Assembly: GCA_023334545.1 (NCBI GenBank)
Contig: JAADVB010000295.1
Coordinates: 1 to 20,617, forward strand
Direction of reading: 5' to 3'
DNA length: 20,617 nt
From: Salisapilia sapeloensis
Lineage: Eukaryota > Oomycota > Peronosporomycetes > Peronosporales > Salisapiliaceae
In this document: positions 8,402 to 16,622 of the stretch, in pieces
Layout of the letters: each line of letters starts with the position of its first letter
Position numbering within the stretch: position 1 is the first letter of the stretch
Made by a program: the position numbers and the translations under genes
Notes under the pieces: model-generated
Seen by the model: only the letters and a program-made list of their open reading frames with translations
What the model was told of the DNA's origin: nothing
The model's database searches: none

Positions 8402-10347
8402 ATGACACTACGGTCGCTCTTTGCGCAGGCCTTTTGGACCAAGCCGTTGCCATCGCCTGCATCCACTGGGGCCGAACACGAAGCACATCCCGGTGCAAAG
8501 CTCAATTTCATCGATGTCCTGTTGATGGGCATCGGTGGCACAGTCGGCACAGGTGTCTTTGCCACTTCTGGCAAAATTGCGGCCTTGTATGCAGGTACGT
8601 CTACCTTGTCATCTCCTGATATCTCATAAAGACAATATGACTAAAGCCGTTTTTCTCCATAGGACCGGCAGCCATCCTTAGTTGGCTCTTGTCTGGCCTC
8701 GGATGCCTGCTATCAGGCTTAGCTTTCATGGAACTATCTGCCCAAATTCCTTCTACAGGCTCTTCTTACGCCTACGCGTATCATGCACTGGGGGAGTTTC
8801 CAGCGCTCGTCGCAGGCTTCCTCCTTACCCTCGAGTACGGCGTGTCAAGTGCAGGAGGTGCTCGAGCGTGGAGTCAAAAGCTGCAGACTTTCCTAGTCTC
8901 TCACATAGGTGTTAATCTGCCGTCAGCTTTGCGGACAATCGAGCCGTCGAATGATGGGGTGGACTGCTTTGCCGGTCTCTTGTTGCTGGCATGCGTGCTC
9001 ATCAACCTGTGTGGACTCCAGGCTGGGAAAATTGTGGTTAATTCAGTGACGCTGACTAAAATTGGCGTCGTGCTCTTTGTCATCATCGGGGGTGTTGTCA
9101 ACTTTGACGCGTCCAACTTGACGCCTTTCCTTCCACCCGGAGTCTCGGAAGTGCCAAGTGCAATCCCAATGAACACGACTGACAGTTTAGACACTTCAGA
9201 AACAGTGTACGGCTGGCCAGGGGTCGTCCTAGGTGCTAGCGCCAGCTTTTACGGCTACATTGGCTTCGATGAAATCTGCTGCATGGCGTCCGAGGTGAAA
9301 GATGCACGGAAGACCGTACCTCAAGCCGTCTTCGGCACCATCATTGGCACCATGCTTCTTTCTACTATGGCCACCTTCGCACTCGTTGGCATGCAGTCCT
9401 TTCGAGAGATTGACGTCGAAGAGTCGTTCGGATCTGCCTTTGAGGCAAATGGGTGGCACGTCGCAGGCACCATCGTCAACATCGGTGAACTGCTTACGAT
9501 GCCCATCACGACCTTCATCGGGTTCTTGGCACAGCCTCGAGTGTGTAAAGCTATGGCGCAAGACGGCCTTCTTCCCAGCATCTTTATGAAGCCTGGGTGG
9601 AATGGAGACGAGCCTGTCTATAGCATCCTACTCAGTGGCATTGCCGTCATCCTCATCGCACTCTTCGTCCCGTTCGGTCTGCTCTGGAGCTGCATTTCTC
9701 TTGGCATCCTCGTCGCGTTTGTGCTTACTAACTGCTCTGTGATGGTGCTCCGACTGGACAAGGTGGAGCGAGCAAGTCCAGGCCGGGGTGCCAGCAGAGG
9801 AAAGAAACTACTGATGGCCTACCTCGTCTGTTCCTTCATTGCTGCCTTCCACGTCCACCATCAAATGATGAAGAGTGACAATGCTATATCTCCTTTCGAC
9901 GAGTACATGGTGTCTCTCATCGGCAGTATCATCACCGTCGTCTTCTCTGCAGCATCAATTGGTCTTGTCTTCGTGCTGTCTTGTGAAGGCAGTGTCGAGG
10001 CCAAAAGTAAAGAGATCGAGTTGGCTGTCAAAGAAAAGTCATCCCCACAAGAAGACACACCGTCGGAAGAGAAAGAGGAGAGCGGTGCGATGGTCGAAAA
10101 CTATTCGATTTCTGACTCTACTCCAGTTTCCGATACTGGCTTCCGAGCGCCGTTCGGACCGTGGCCGCCATGTCTAGCCATCTTCATCAACTGGCTACTG
10201 ATCGCCCAACTGAGCTCTACGGCAGCTCTGATGATCGGCTGCTGGATGTTCGTCGCCTTCCTTCTCTACGCTGCGTACGGAAGTCGGAACAGCCTCGCAA
10301 AGCAGCAGCTAGCGTACCACAAACTGGATGCTCCGTCTGTCCATTAA
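8402..10347 (+). CDS. Amino acid permease, APC superfamily, cationic amino acid transporter (CAT)-like, 2 exons
   Basis: Exons 8402-8594 and 8663-10347; intron 8595-8662 (68 nt, donor GTACGT, acceptor CATAG), phase 1, restoring Gly65. The joined protein is 625 residues. Helix 1 carries the substrate-binding glycine motif GIGGTVGTGVF (43-53). The helix-6 region has YIGFDEICCMASEVKDARK, matching the CAT/SLC7 pattern where a GFDE block precedes the acidic-basic loop. About 12-14 hydrophobic segments follow, with a Lys/Glu/Ser-rich hydrophilic loop late in the protein between two hydrophobic blocks, as in CAT transporters. Known for the family: H+- or facilitated transport of basic or other amino acids at plasma or vacuolar membranes. 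The substrate cannot be read here. It shares its upstream region with the divergent sugar transporter. Confidence 0.87.
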
Positions 10348-10373
10348 TCAACGTCTAACAAGGTCAATTCGCA

Positions 10374-10379
10374 AATAAA
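10374..10379 (+). terminator. Poly(A) signal of the amino acid permease
   Basis: AATAAA on the + strand 27 nt after the permease stop codon. Confidence 0.5.
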
Positions 10380-10511
10380 AAACATCCAAAGTCAAAACTG
10401 TGTTTCTCCTTGTTTCCCTAGTGGCATCGAGCTTCTCCATCGCAGCGTCGCCATCCAGAGAACTATTAATCAGAAAAGTAGGCTGTGCACAAGAATCTTC
10501 GCCCGCAACAT

Positions 10512-13500
10512 CTACAGATCCACTTCCTTGCCACGGGAGCTCTGATGCGCATACCCCGACTGCGCTGGTGTCACGTACGACTGGTGATTCGACATGGGCG
10601 TGCGTTCCTCCTCCATGATAGCCATGCTGCCATTCTCCCGCTTTTCCAGCGTAAAGTAGCTCTCGTCGCCGTGACGAGCAGCATAGGGGTCACGCGCACT
10701 CGGTCGTGTCGAGGTGTCGCTGTCTGGAACCCGTCCCTGGGCCATGTCAATCTCCTTACTCGTGTACCCTTCCTTCTTGAGCTTCCACGTGCGGTAGAAG
10801 ATGTACACTTGACGGATCATAAGCGCCAGAAGCACGAGCGCCTGGAGTCCGACGACAGCAAAGCCAACGCCTTCGCGGAGGTCGACTGGGATGCTGTCAC
10901 TAAAGCTCATGGCGGACGAGGCGAGGAAGACGGTTAAGAAGAGCGCCGAGATCTTGATGACGCTCACAAACGTAGATGTTCGGTGGACGAACCGAGTCGG
11001 GTACGGCTGCTTGGTCTCCATGTAGAAGAGGAAGGCGAGGTTCAACGCGATGAGGACGACGATCTGCCAGATGCCATTCACCCACACGAGACCGGTCGTG
11101 ACTCCAGACAAGAGCGCCAAGAGTAGCTTCGGGGCGAAGAAGAAGCGTCCTTCGAACTTGTACTGGTCGTATAGAGGTCCGTACTTTGCGTGCACTGGTT
11201 TGTCAAAGTGGTCGGCCGTGCCCAAGTCCCGCAGCTGGTCCTCATGCTTGCGAACAATGTACACTCCATAGCAGATCGTACCGACGCTGCCAAAGAGGAA
11301 ACAGATGATGGACAGGAAGAGCGAGGCATCGATCTGGTTGTGGTCGATGCAGTAGCAGAACTGGTACGTGGCCGTCACTCCGATGGCGTACTCGGACAGG
11401 ATTAGAATCATCATGAGCACACCCACCGCCTTGTCTCGCCACTTCTTGGCAAAGGCAGCAAAGTCCGACACGAACGGCGCAGCACAGAGCAGCAGTAGAC
11501 CGTAGGCAACGCCAAGAGCCGCGATGAGAACCAGGACACCGGCCGCCGTCAAGTAAAAGAGCATATCTTCTCTCACGCCGATGATCTTGGCGTACTTTTC
11601 CATTCCCTGGACTTCAGTCACCTCTTCACTGCCAGAGGACCCAGAGTCACTGTCTGCTAGTCGACGACGATTGGCCTCGGCAGCTGACCCGTTCTCTTCC
11701 GTGTACGTGATGTTCTTAAAGTTCTCCTGGAACCACTCCCAGTTCTTGAGGAAGCCAAAGGTCGAAGCACTGTAGTACTTGCCCATTTCGTCCATCAGTC
11801 GAGGACGTCGGTCCAGGTTCATCTGCGTCATCATCACACCAAACTGACAGAACTCGGCCGTCATGAGCGCAGTGCCAGGTGCAGCAGCAAGACTGGTACC
11901 GGCAGCACTGGCCACACCCATGGCGCCAGAGATAGCGACGGAAGAGATAGCGGCCGTGCCACCCACGTAGGCCGTACCGATGGCTGTCTTGTCCAACTCG
12001 GTCTTCTTCGTACCGTCGGCCCAGTGGTTGTGGTCCTCCAGACCCTTGTTCTCCGGCACTGTGAAGGCACTGTACTCGGCGTTGTTCGTGTTGCCGTTCT
12101 TGGACTCATCGTCTCTGGACAGCATGTTTGAGCACTGGCACTCAGAGAACGTTCCGTCGCCCTTATAGGCGCACTCTTGGTTGGACTTGAAGTTCAGGTC
12201 AGTAAATGGCTGCTTCACGATGCCCGTCGTGTCTTCCGAAGCAGAAAGGAGAGACAGGAGATCCAGCCCTTCATAGATAGAAGAGTCAAAGCCGTCGTCA
12301 GAAGCGTAGTCCCACGTGCCAGTACTGTTGTCGCACGCAGGGAAGCGGCAAAGAGACATGCAGACGCTCATATCCGTGACGTACATACCGCTGTGGACGC
12401 CAGAGTACACGAGGCACTCGGACATACTCGCAGCCTCCTCTGCATCCAACGGGTTTCCGTTGCACGTGAGACCGAGGTTGTTCCAGGCGCTGTAGAATTT
12501 CGCGTCACAAGAGAACTCGATCGCTTCGGACGAGCTGTCGTCGACAGCCACGCTTCCGCCAGCCGATTCAGATGCGTCAAAAGGCAAAGACCCGACGAGG
12601 TTTCCGACAGCCGAAGAGACACCGTCCGTGGTGTTTTTGACAGTCGAAGCAACTCCTTCCGTGGTATTCTTGACAGTCGAAGCAACCCCGTCCGTAGTGT
12701 TCTTAAGAGCCGAAGGGACTTTAGCAACAGTATCCGAAACACCTCCTACGGTAGAGGCTGCAGTTGACGCCACGGCGTCCGTAGCATCTGTCGCGCCATC
12801 CACCACACTACCGACCGTGTCTGTCGTGTCTTTCAAGACATTGCCAGTGACTTCATCCAGCAAGAGATGGCGTAGACGTCGACCGTCACCTGAACCAGAG
12901 ATAGAATTCGTACCGCCAGCACTATCACTCGACTCTTCTTTTCCAGAGTCGGAAGACGTAGGTTTCGATTGCGATGAAGACTTCGAGTCTGCGGATGGAG
13001 CAGGCGAGGCCGTCGTAGGCGCAGGACTCGTCTTTTTCGGAGGCGCCGTGATGGACCCAGACGAACCATTGTCGGTACTTTTGCTGTCTTCTTTCTTGCT
13101 GTCTTCCTTTTTGCTGTCTTCGTTCTTACTGTCGTCCTTCTTGCTATCGTCCTTGCTATCATCCTTGCCATCGTCCTTGCTGTCATCCTTACTGTCATCG
13201 TTGCTATCGCTCAAACTGCTGCCACGCTTCTTGCTATCATCCTTTTGGTCGATAGTCACATCCCCACTGCTGGTGCTCGAGTCCATCGAAGCAGAGTCGA
13301 GACCGGCAGACATGTCCATGCTGAAAGAGCCAGATGAGCCGTATGCGCTGGAACCATCCATTGAAGAGAGACCAGAGGCAGAGCCTGCGTAGGAGCCTTT
13401 GGATTTGTCACCCTTCTTGGTCGCGTAGACGTTGGAAGCAGTCGGCATCGAATACTTGAACGTGCATGTCGTTCCTCCAGTGGAACCACCTGCAACGCCA

Positions 13501-13769
13501 GCCATGGACCCAGCAGCACTAGCGATAGAACCAGCGGCACCAGCGACGGATCCAACGTCACCAGCATCGACATGCAGTGGGTTACCATTGGCATGGTCAT
13601 CGGCCTTTGGATGGAGAGGAACCCCATTGGCATGGTCGGGCGTAGTGGATGCAGAGGAGTCTGCAGCGGGTGTTAAGTTAGTAGTGTCAGTCCGCTGACC
13701 AGTCGCGAATGATGAGGAAGACGCGACGACAGCTAGTGCGACCGCGAGAAGCTTCCCCGTCACGCGCAT
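10512..13769 (-). CDS. Large secretory-pathway membrane protein with TRP/FLC-like polytopic C-terminus and repeat-rich ectodomain
   Basis: Single-exon, 1085 residues. Residues 1-24 form a signal peptide (a basic start, then an Ala/Val/Leu core ending near FATG). Residues 25-295 are Ser/Thr/Gly/Asp-rich, with a DDSK/KEDSK repeat (191-230). An 11-residue repeat lies at 356-388. A Cys-containing region spans about 420-650 (Cys421, 436, 452, 470, 474, 479, 533, 544, 546, 641). About eight hydrophobic segments follow from 736 to 995, then a polar cytosolic tail with a YFTLEKRENG stretch. The loop AKYGPLYDQYKFEGRFFFAP (861-880) recalls the fungal TRP-like/flavin-carrier (FLC, Pkd2) family, in which an ML-like luminal domain precedes a TRP-like membrane domain. 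That match is by eye and moderate. Known members act in Ca2+ handling, cell-wall integrity and FAD transport; none of these can be confirmed here. An alternative is a lineage-specific surface protein. Confidence 0.72.
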   Translation of the reverse strand: MRVTGKLLAVALAVVASSSSFATGQRTDTTNLTPAADSSASTTPDHANGVPLHPKADDHANGNPLHVDAGDVGSVAGAAGSIASAAGSMAGVAGGSTGGTTCTFKYSMPTASNVYATKKGDKSKGSYAGSASGLSSMDGSSAYGSSGSFSMDMSAGLDSASMDSSTSSGDVTIDQKDDSKKRGSSLSDSNDDSKDDSKDDGKDDSKDDSKKDDSKNEDSKKEDSKKEDSKSTDNGSSGSITAPPKKTSPAPTTASPAPSADSKSSSQSKPTSSDSGKEESSDSAGGTNSISGSGDGRRLRHLLLDEVTGNVLKDTTDTVGSVVDGATDATDAVASTAASTVGGVSDTVAKVPSALKNTTDGVASTVKNTTEGVASTVKNTTDGVSSAVGNLVGSLPFDASESAGGSVAVDDSSSEAIEFSCDAKFYSAWNNLGLTCNGNPLDAEEAASMSECLVYSGVHSGMYVTDMSVCMSLCRFPACDNSTGTWDYASDDGFDSSIYEGLDLLSLLSASEDTTGIVKQPFTDLNFKSNQECAYKGDGTFSECQCSNMLSRDDESKNGNTNNAEYSAFTVPENKGLEDHNHWADGTKKTELDKTAIGTAYVGGTAAISSVAISGAMGVASAAGTSLAAAPGTALMTAEFCQFGVMMTQMNLDRRPRLMDEMGKYYSASTFGFLKNWEWFQENFKNITYTEENGSAAEANRRRLADSDSGSSGSEEVTEVQGMEKYAKIIGVREDMLFYLTAAGVLVLIAALGVAYGLLLLCAAPFVSDFAAFAKKWRDKAVGVLMMILILSEYAIGVTATYQFCYCIDHNQIDASLFLSIICFLFGSVGTICYGVYIVRKHEDQLRDLGTADHFDKPVHAKYGPLYDQYKFEGRFFFAPKLLLALLSGVTTGLVWVNGIWQIVVLIALNLAFLFYMETKQPYPTRFVHRTSTFVSVIKISALFLTVFLASSAMSFSDSIPVDLREGVGFAVVGLQALVLLALMIRQVYIFYRTWKLKKEGYTSKEIDMAQGRVPDSDTSTRPSARDPYAARHGDESYFTLEKRENGSMAIMEEERTPMSNHQSYVTPAQSGYAHQSSRGKEVDL
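12606..12704 (-). repeat. Three tandem 33-bp units encoding an 11-residue repeat
   Basis: Three adjacent 33-bp units encode KNTTDGVASTV, KNTTEGVASTV and KNTTDGVSSAV (residues 356-388). Each unit supplies an N-x-T glycosylation sequon. The DNA units are still close to each other, suggesting recent in-frame duplication. Confidence 0.8.
13080..13199 (-). repeat. Degenerate 12-15-bp repeat encoding DDSK/KEDSK tract
   Basis: Residues 191-230 are almost entirely DDSK, DDGK, KDDSK, NEDSK and KEDSK units. On the + strand this appears as alternating TTGCTGTC(A/T)TCCTT-like blocks. The tract is highly charged, hydrophilic and probably extended, in the ectodomain just after the Ser/Gly-rich N-terminus. 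Confidence 0.8.
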
Positions 13770-14259
13770 ATTTCTCTCGGTGCGGAAGCGTAAATACGAC
13801 TAGAACCAAGGACAAGTATATCGCCTTGTACTGAGCACAAGGGAGTGAAAAGTGGATAGCCAGACGCTTGGCGTTTGGGTGTCTGTCGTAAGCGTGGTGG
13901 AAGAGCAAAGGGTGGCAAAGAAGCCAGCGCTGAGTTGGAAAAACTAATCCACCCAATCAACGTCTGTCACTTCCATTGCAATCGAACGACGACGTCCCTT
14001 TTTGTGTGCCCCCATCCATACCTAGCTTCGTTACACATATCTTTTGTGAAAATTTGGGACAGCTACTTTAACTTCCATCGTCAGCCAGCTTCGTAATTCC
14101 GCACGAAAACTGCAGCCATTTCGGCCAAATGTTTTTGCGTCTCGTTACGTAACTTTACTGGCAAAGTCTATGACGACAAGTGCGACAGCACGACACTTGA
14201 GATCGGCATACTTGACGAGCACGAAAAGCTCGACGATGCGATGCAAGCTCAACACGTTT
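13770..14259. other. Intergenic region, promoter of TRP/FLC-like gene plus an unassigned coding-like patch
   Basis: The left end is the 5' flank of the TRP/FLC-like gene. On the + strand 13967-13974 is another initiator-like TCACTTCC, followed at about 14097-14262 by an open stretch with coding-like text (KVYDDKCDSTTLEIGILDEH) and no in-frame start. The antisense frame is equally open, so the patch cannot be assigned. Otherwise I see nothing. Confidence 0.3.
13841..13848 (-). promoter_or_regulatory. Candidate oomycete initiator for the TRP/FLC-like gene
   Basis: TCACTCCC on the - strand matches YCAYTYYY and lies 72-79 nt upstream of the ATG at 13769, a plausible start-site distance. The motif is short, and a chance match within 100 nt is not rare. 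Confidence 0.25.
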
Positions 14260-15006
14260 TTAGCCAGTACGGAAGCCGAGTGCAAAGCCGACCGCAAATC
14301 CGCTACCGGCTGGCAGGCTGAATTCCAGAACGCGCATGACGCGTTCGTAGAGTTCGTCCAGGTCCTTGGCGTCCGTTACGCCATCCTACATGTCAACTTC
14401 AAGTCAGCTTCAACAAAACGGGAGCCGACTATGCTGACGTACATGATTCAGGTCGAGCCATTCCATGATGTCTCGCTCCATCTTCTGGTAGTCCACCTCA
14501 ATGTAGCCATTGTACGCAGCCGTCTGCATCCCGATGAAGATGCCACCGACAGCGATGGCGCCAACCTTAGACAATTTGCGAAGCGTAAAGCCAGAGCAAG
14601 CGCCCATGATAAAGCCCCACGAGAGCTGACCACCAGCACCAGACTTGAGCAGGTCGTTTACATATTGCTGGACGTTGTCAAAGCCGTCTGGCATGGACTT
14701 TTGTAGTGACTGTAGCGACGAGATGCCCTTTTCCTGTAACTTTTTCTTCAGCTGGTCCATCAGTTCGTGAATCTCCGGATCGTCCTGCGGGTTTTCATTA
14801 CTCTTCTTCTTTTCCTCTGCTCTCGCCGGTGGGTATGCCACCAAAGATGCGGATACGACTATACTGGATCCAATGATGAATGCTGGCTTTGCCATAGGGA
14901 GTACAATTGTCCCCTCCGACTGTGGCTTTGCATGAAAAGATCTCGTGTTAACAGTGCGCAGCGGCAAGCGTAGTCGGTGGGGGGAGAGCACTCTTCCGAG
15001 CATCAT
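14260..15006 (-). CDS. FUN14 domain-containing protein, mitochondrial, 2 exons
   Basis: Exons 14443-15006 and 14260-14385; the 57-nt intron (14386-14442) has donor GTACGT, a GCTGAC branch site and acceptor TAG, phase 0. The joined protein is 229 residues. The N-terminus MMLGRVLSPHRLRLPLRTVN is Arg-rich and amphipathic, like a mitochondrial presequence. A hydrophobic segment follows at 41-58, and a charged helix near 64-95. The FUN14 core is seen as WGFIMGACSGFTLRKLSKVG (130-149), AVGGIFIGMQTAAYNGYIEVDY (152-173, written here only as key residues G154, G155, Q161, Y165, G167, Y168), and the last helix EFSLPAGSGFAVGFALGF from exon 2. Without exon 2 the family's third membrane segment would be missing, which supports the splice. 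Known relatives (FUNDC1) are mitochondrial membrane mitophagy receptors. Its start is 109 bp from the divergent RING-Tubby gene. Confidence 0.88.
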
Positions 15007-15090
15007 TTTTTTCTATCGGTTCAGCTACTACCGTATCTCAGAAAACCTTATTCAGTCGACAGTGTTCCATTAAATTCGTTTTGTACCGAG

Positions 15091-15098
15091 AAGAGTGA
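15091..15098 (-). promoter_or_regulatory. Candidate oomycete initiator for the FUN14 gene
   Basis: TCACTCTT on the - strand fits YCAYTYYY and lies 85-92 nt upstream of the FUN14 start. It is only 18 nt from the divergent RING-Tubby start, so the two leaders would nearly abut. Confidence 0.27.
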
Positions 15099-15115
15099 GA
15101 AAAACGCAAAGCGAG

Positions 15116-16537
15116 ATGGAGTCGACGACGAATGGAGCTACTGCTGCTGCGAACACACCTAGTCTGTTGCGCCGATACGAAGAGTCTTTAACGAGAGCCA
15201 TCTCCCCTCGGTCCACACGCGGCCTGTCAGATGCAAACGCGCCCTTGGCGTCTCCGTCTGGACCTCGAAGCTCCGCGACGGCAGCCCAGGACCCATCTTT
15301 GGCTGTTCGCCCCATGTCCCCTCGAGCCGTCTTGAACTCTCCTCGGAATTTCGATGAGGTCGACCCGCAATCCTTTCCTTTTCTCCATAGGCGAAATCGA
15401 AATCAATTAAAATCCGAGAACAAAGATCAGGACGAATATGAAGAAAAACTCCCGGCTTCGGATCAAGACGCACAGGTGCAGCTAGAAGACGTCGACACGA
15501 CCAACACTGGTGCAGACAAGGGGGACGACTATGGAGAAGGTTGTCTCATTTGCATGGACGAATTCACAGAACGGAGGAAAGCCTATCCACTGCCGTGTAC
15601 GAGCAACTGCGTCGGTGCCTACGTCCACTACCGATGCATCATGGCATGGCTGGGACAGAGCGGAAGCTGTCCGCTCTGCCGAGGTCTGTGCGATCCGCTC
15701 GTGCTAGAACCTCTGGAGCGACTGGAGCTGGACGATATTCACAAAGTGGCCTTGCAGCCAGTGCCTCTGGACGCCGGTATCATCCGCTGCTATGTGAAGC
15801 AGGTGTACCGAGGTTTGTTCAAACAGTACTCATACGAACTGTATATGCAGGGTCAGTTAGGGACGCAGGAGGAAGACCGGTTTCTCCTGACGGCCAAGCG
15901 CCAAGTCCGGTCCAACATGACTGCCAACTACACCATCTACACGGACCGAGAAGGCTCCGAGGATAGTCGTATTGGTCGCATGGGCTCCAACTTCCTAGGC
16001 ACGTGCTTCACAATGTACGACAACGGCCGAGATCCGCAGAAATTAGCCAAGGTCCAGGACGCCATTTGCTCGGAAGACGTCGCGCAGAACGTGCTTCAAA
16101 TTCGAGAAGAGCTCGGATGCGTCACGTACGAGCCCAACCGGACGAGTGTCGGACCGCGGAAGATGCGCGTCGTGATTCCAGACGTGGACGAGAGCGGAGG
16201 TGCGTCCAAGGTCGTTCGGCCCATGAGTCGGCAGGACCGACTCGCCAGTCGACTTGCCAACAACGAAATGAAGGACCTCATGCGCTTTGCCAATCGGGAG
16301 CCTGTCTTCCGTGAAGACCTGGGCGCCTACTGCCTCGACTTTGGCGGTCGCGTGTCAATGGCGAGCGTCAAGAACTTCCAGCTGATCCACACCGAGGACC
16401 CTTCCATGGGCAACGTCCTCCAATTTGGCCGAGTTGCGGACGACACGTTCACCATGGACTTCCAGTGGCCGCTCTCTCCCTTCCAGGCCTTTGCGATCTG
16501 CCTCTCGAGCTGCGACACGAAGCTCGCGTGCGTCTAG
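15116..16537 (+). CDS. RING-type zinc finger fused to a Tubby C-terminal domain, putative E3 ubiquitin ligase
   Basis: Single-exon, 473 residues; the ATG at 15116 was chosen over an upstream in-frame GTG. Residues 1-135 are polar and probably disordered, with several SPR motifs. Residues 143-188 are a C4HC3 zinc finger: Cys143, Cys146, Cys161, Cys165, His171, Cys174, Cys185, Cys188. This is RING-CH-like in ligand order, although the third and fourth Cys are three residues apart. A Tubby domain runs from about 221 to 473: FLLTAKRQVRSNMTANYTIY (256-275), GRMGSNFLGTCFTMYDNG (287-304), SVKNFQLIH (417-425), LQFGRVADDTFTMDF (435-449) and the terminal block PLSPFQAFAICLSSCDTKLA. Basic residues 261-265 occupy the position where Tubby proteins bind PI(4,5)P2. 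Known: such zinc fingers recruit E2 enzymes and Tubby domains bind phosphoinositide membranes. Inferred: a membrane-tethered ubiquitin ligase. Confidence 0.9.
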   Translation: MESTTNGATAAANTPSLLRRYEESLTRAISPRSTRGLSDANAPLASPSGPRSSATAAQDPSLAVRPMSPRAVLNSPRNFDEVDPQSFPFLHRRNRNQLKSENKDQDEYEEKLPASDQDAQVQLEDVDTTNTGADKGDDYGEGCLICMDEFTERRKAYPLPCTSNCVGAYVHYRCIMAWLGQSGSCPLCRGLCDPLVLEPLERLELDDIHKVALQPVPLDAGIIRCYVKQVYRGLFKQYSYELYMQGQLGTQEEDRFLLTAKRQVRSNMTANYTIYTDREGSEDSRIGRMGSNFLGTCFTMYDNGRDPQKLAKVQDAICSEDVAQNVLQIREELGCVTYEPNRTSVGPRKMRVVIPDVDESGGASKVVRPMSRQDRLASRLANNEMKDLMRFANREPVFREDLGAYCLDFGGRVSMASVKNFQLIHTEDPSMGNVLQFGRVADDTFTMDFQWPLSPFQAFAICLSSCDTKLACV

Positions 16538-16622
16538 GCGTGTTTCTTTCGCGACGAAATACTAATGTCTTATATTTCTTTCTCTTTTCTTTTGGCTACA
16601 CCCTACACTAGTCGCACGAACA

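Noticed and set aside
12870-12881. RRLR (RxLR-type motif) at residues 297-300 of the TRP/FLC-like protein
   Set aside because: It is far from the signal peptide (oomycete RxLR motifs lie within about 60 residues) and the protein has many membrane segments, so it is not an effector.
12628-13392. 254-codon + strand frame rich in Leu and Ser
   Set aside because: It is the reverse reading of the DDSK and 11-residue repeats of the - strand gene.
14170-14706. 178-codon + strand frame beginning MTTSATAR
   Set aside because: It runs antisense through both FUN14 exons and the intron; the FUN14 reading has conserved motifs and good splice sites.
15095-15115. Upstream in-frame GTG start for the RING-Tubby gene
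   Set aside because: A eukaryotic start should be ATG; the first in-frame ATG is at 15116.
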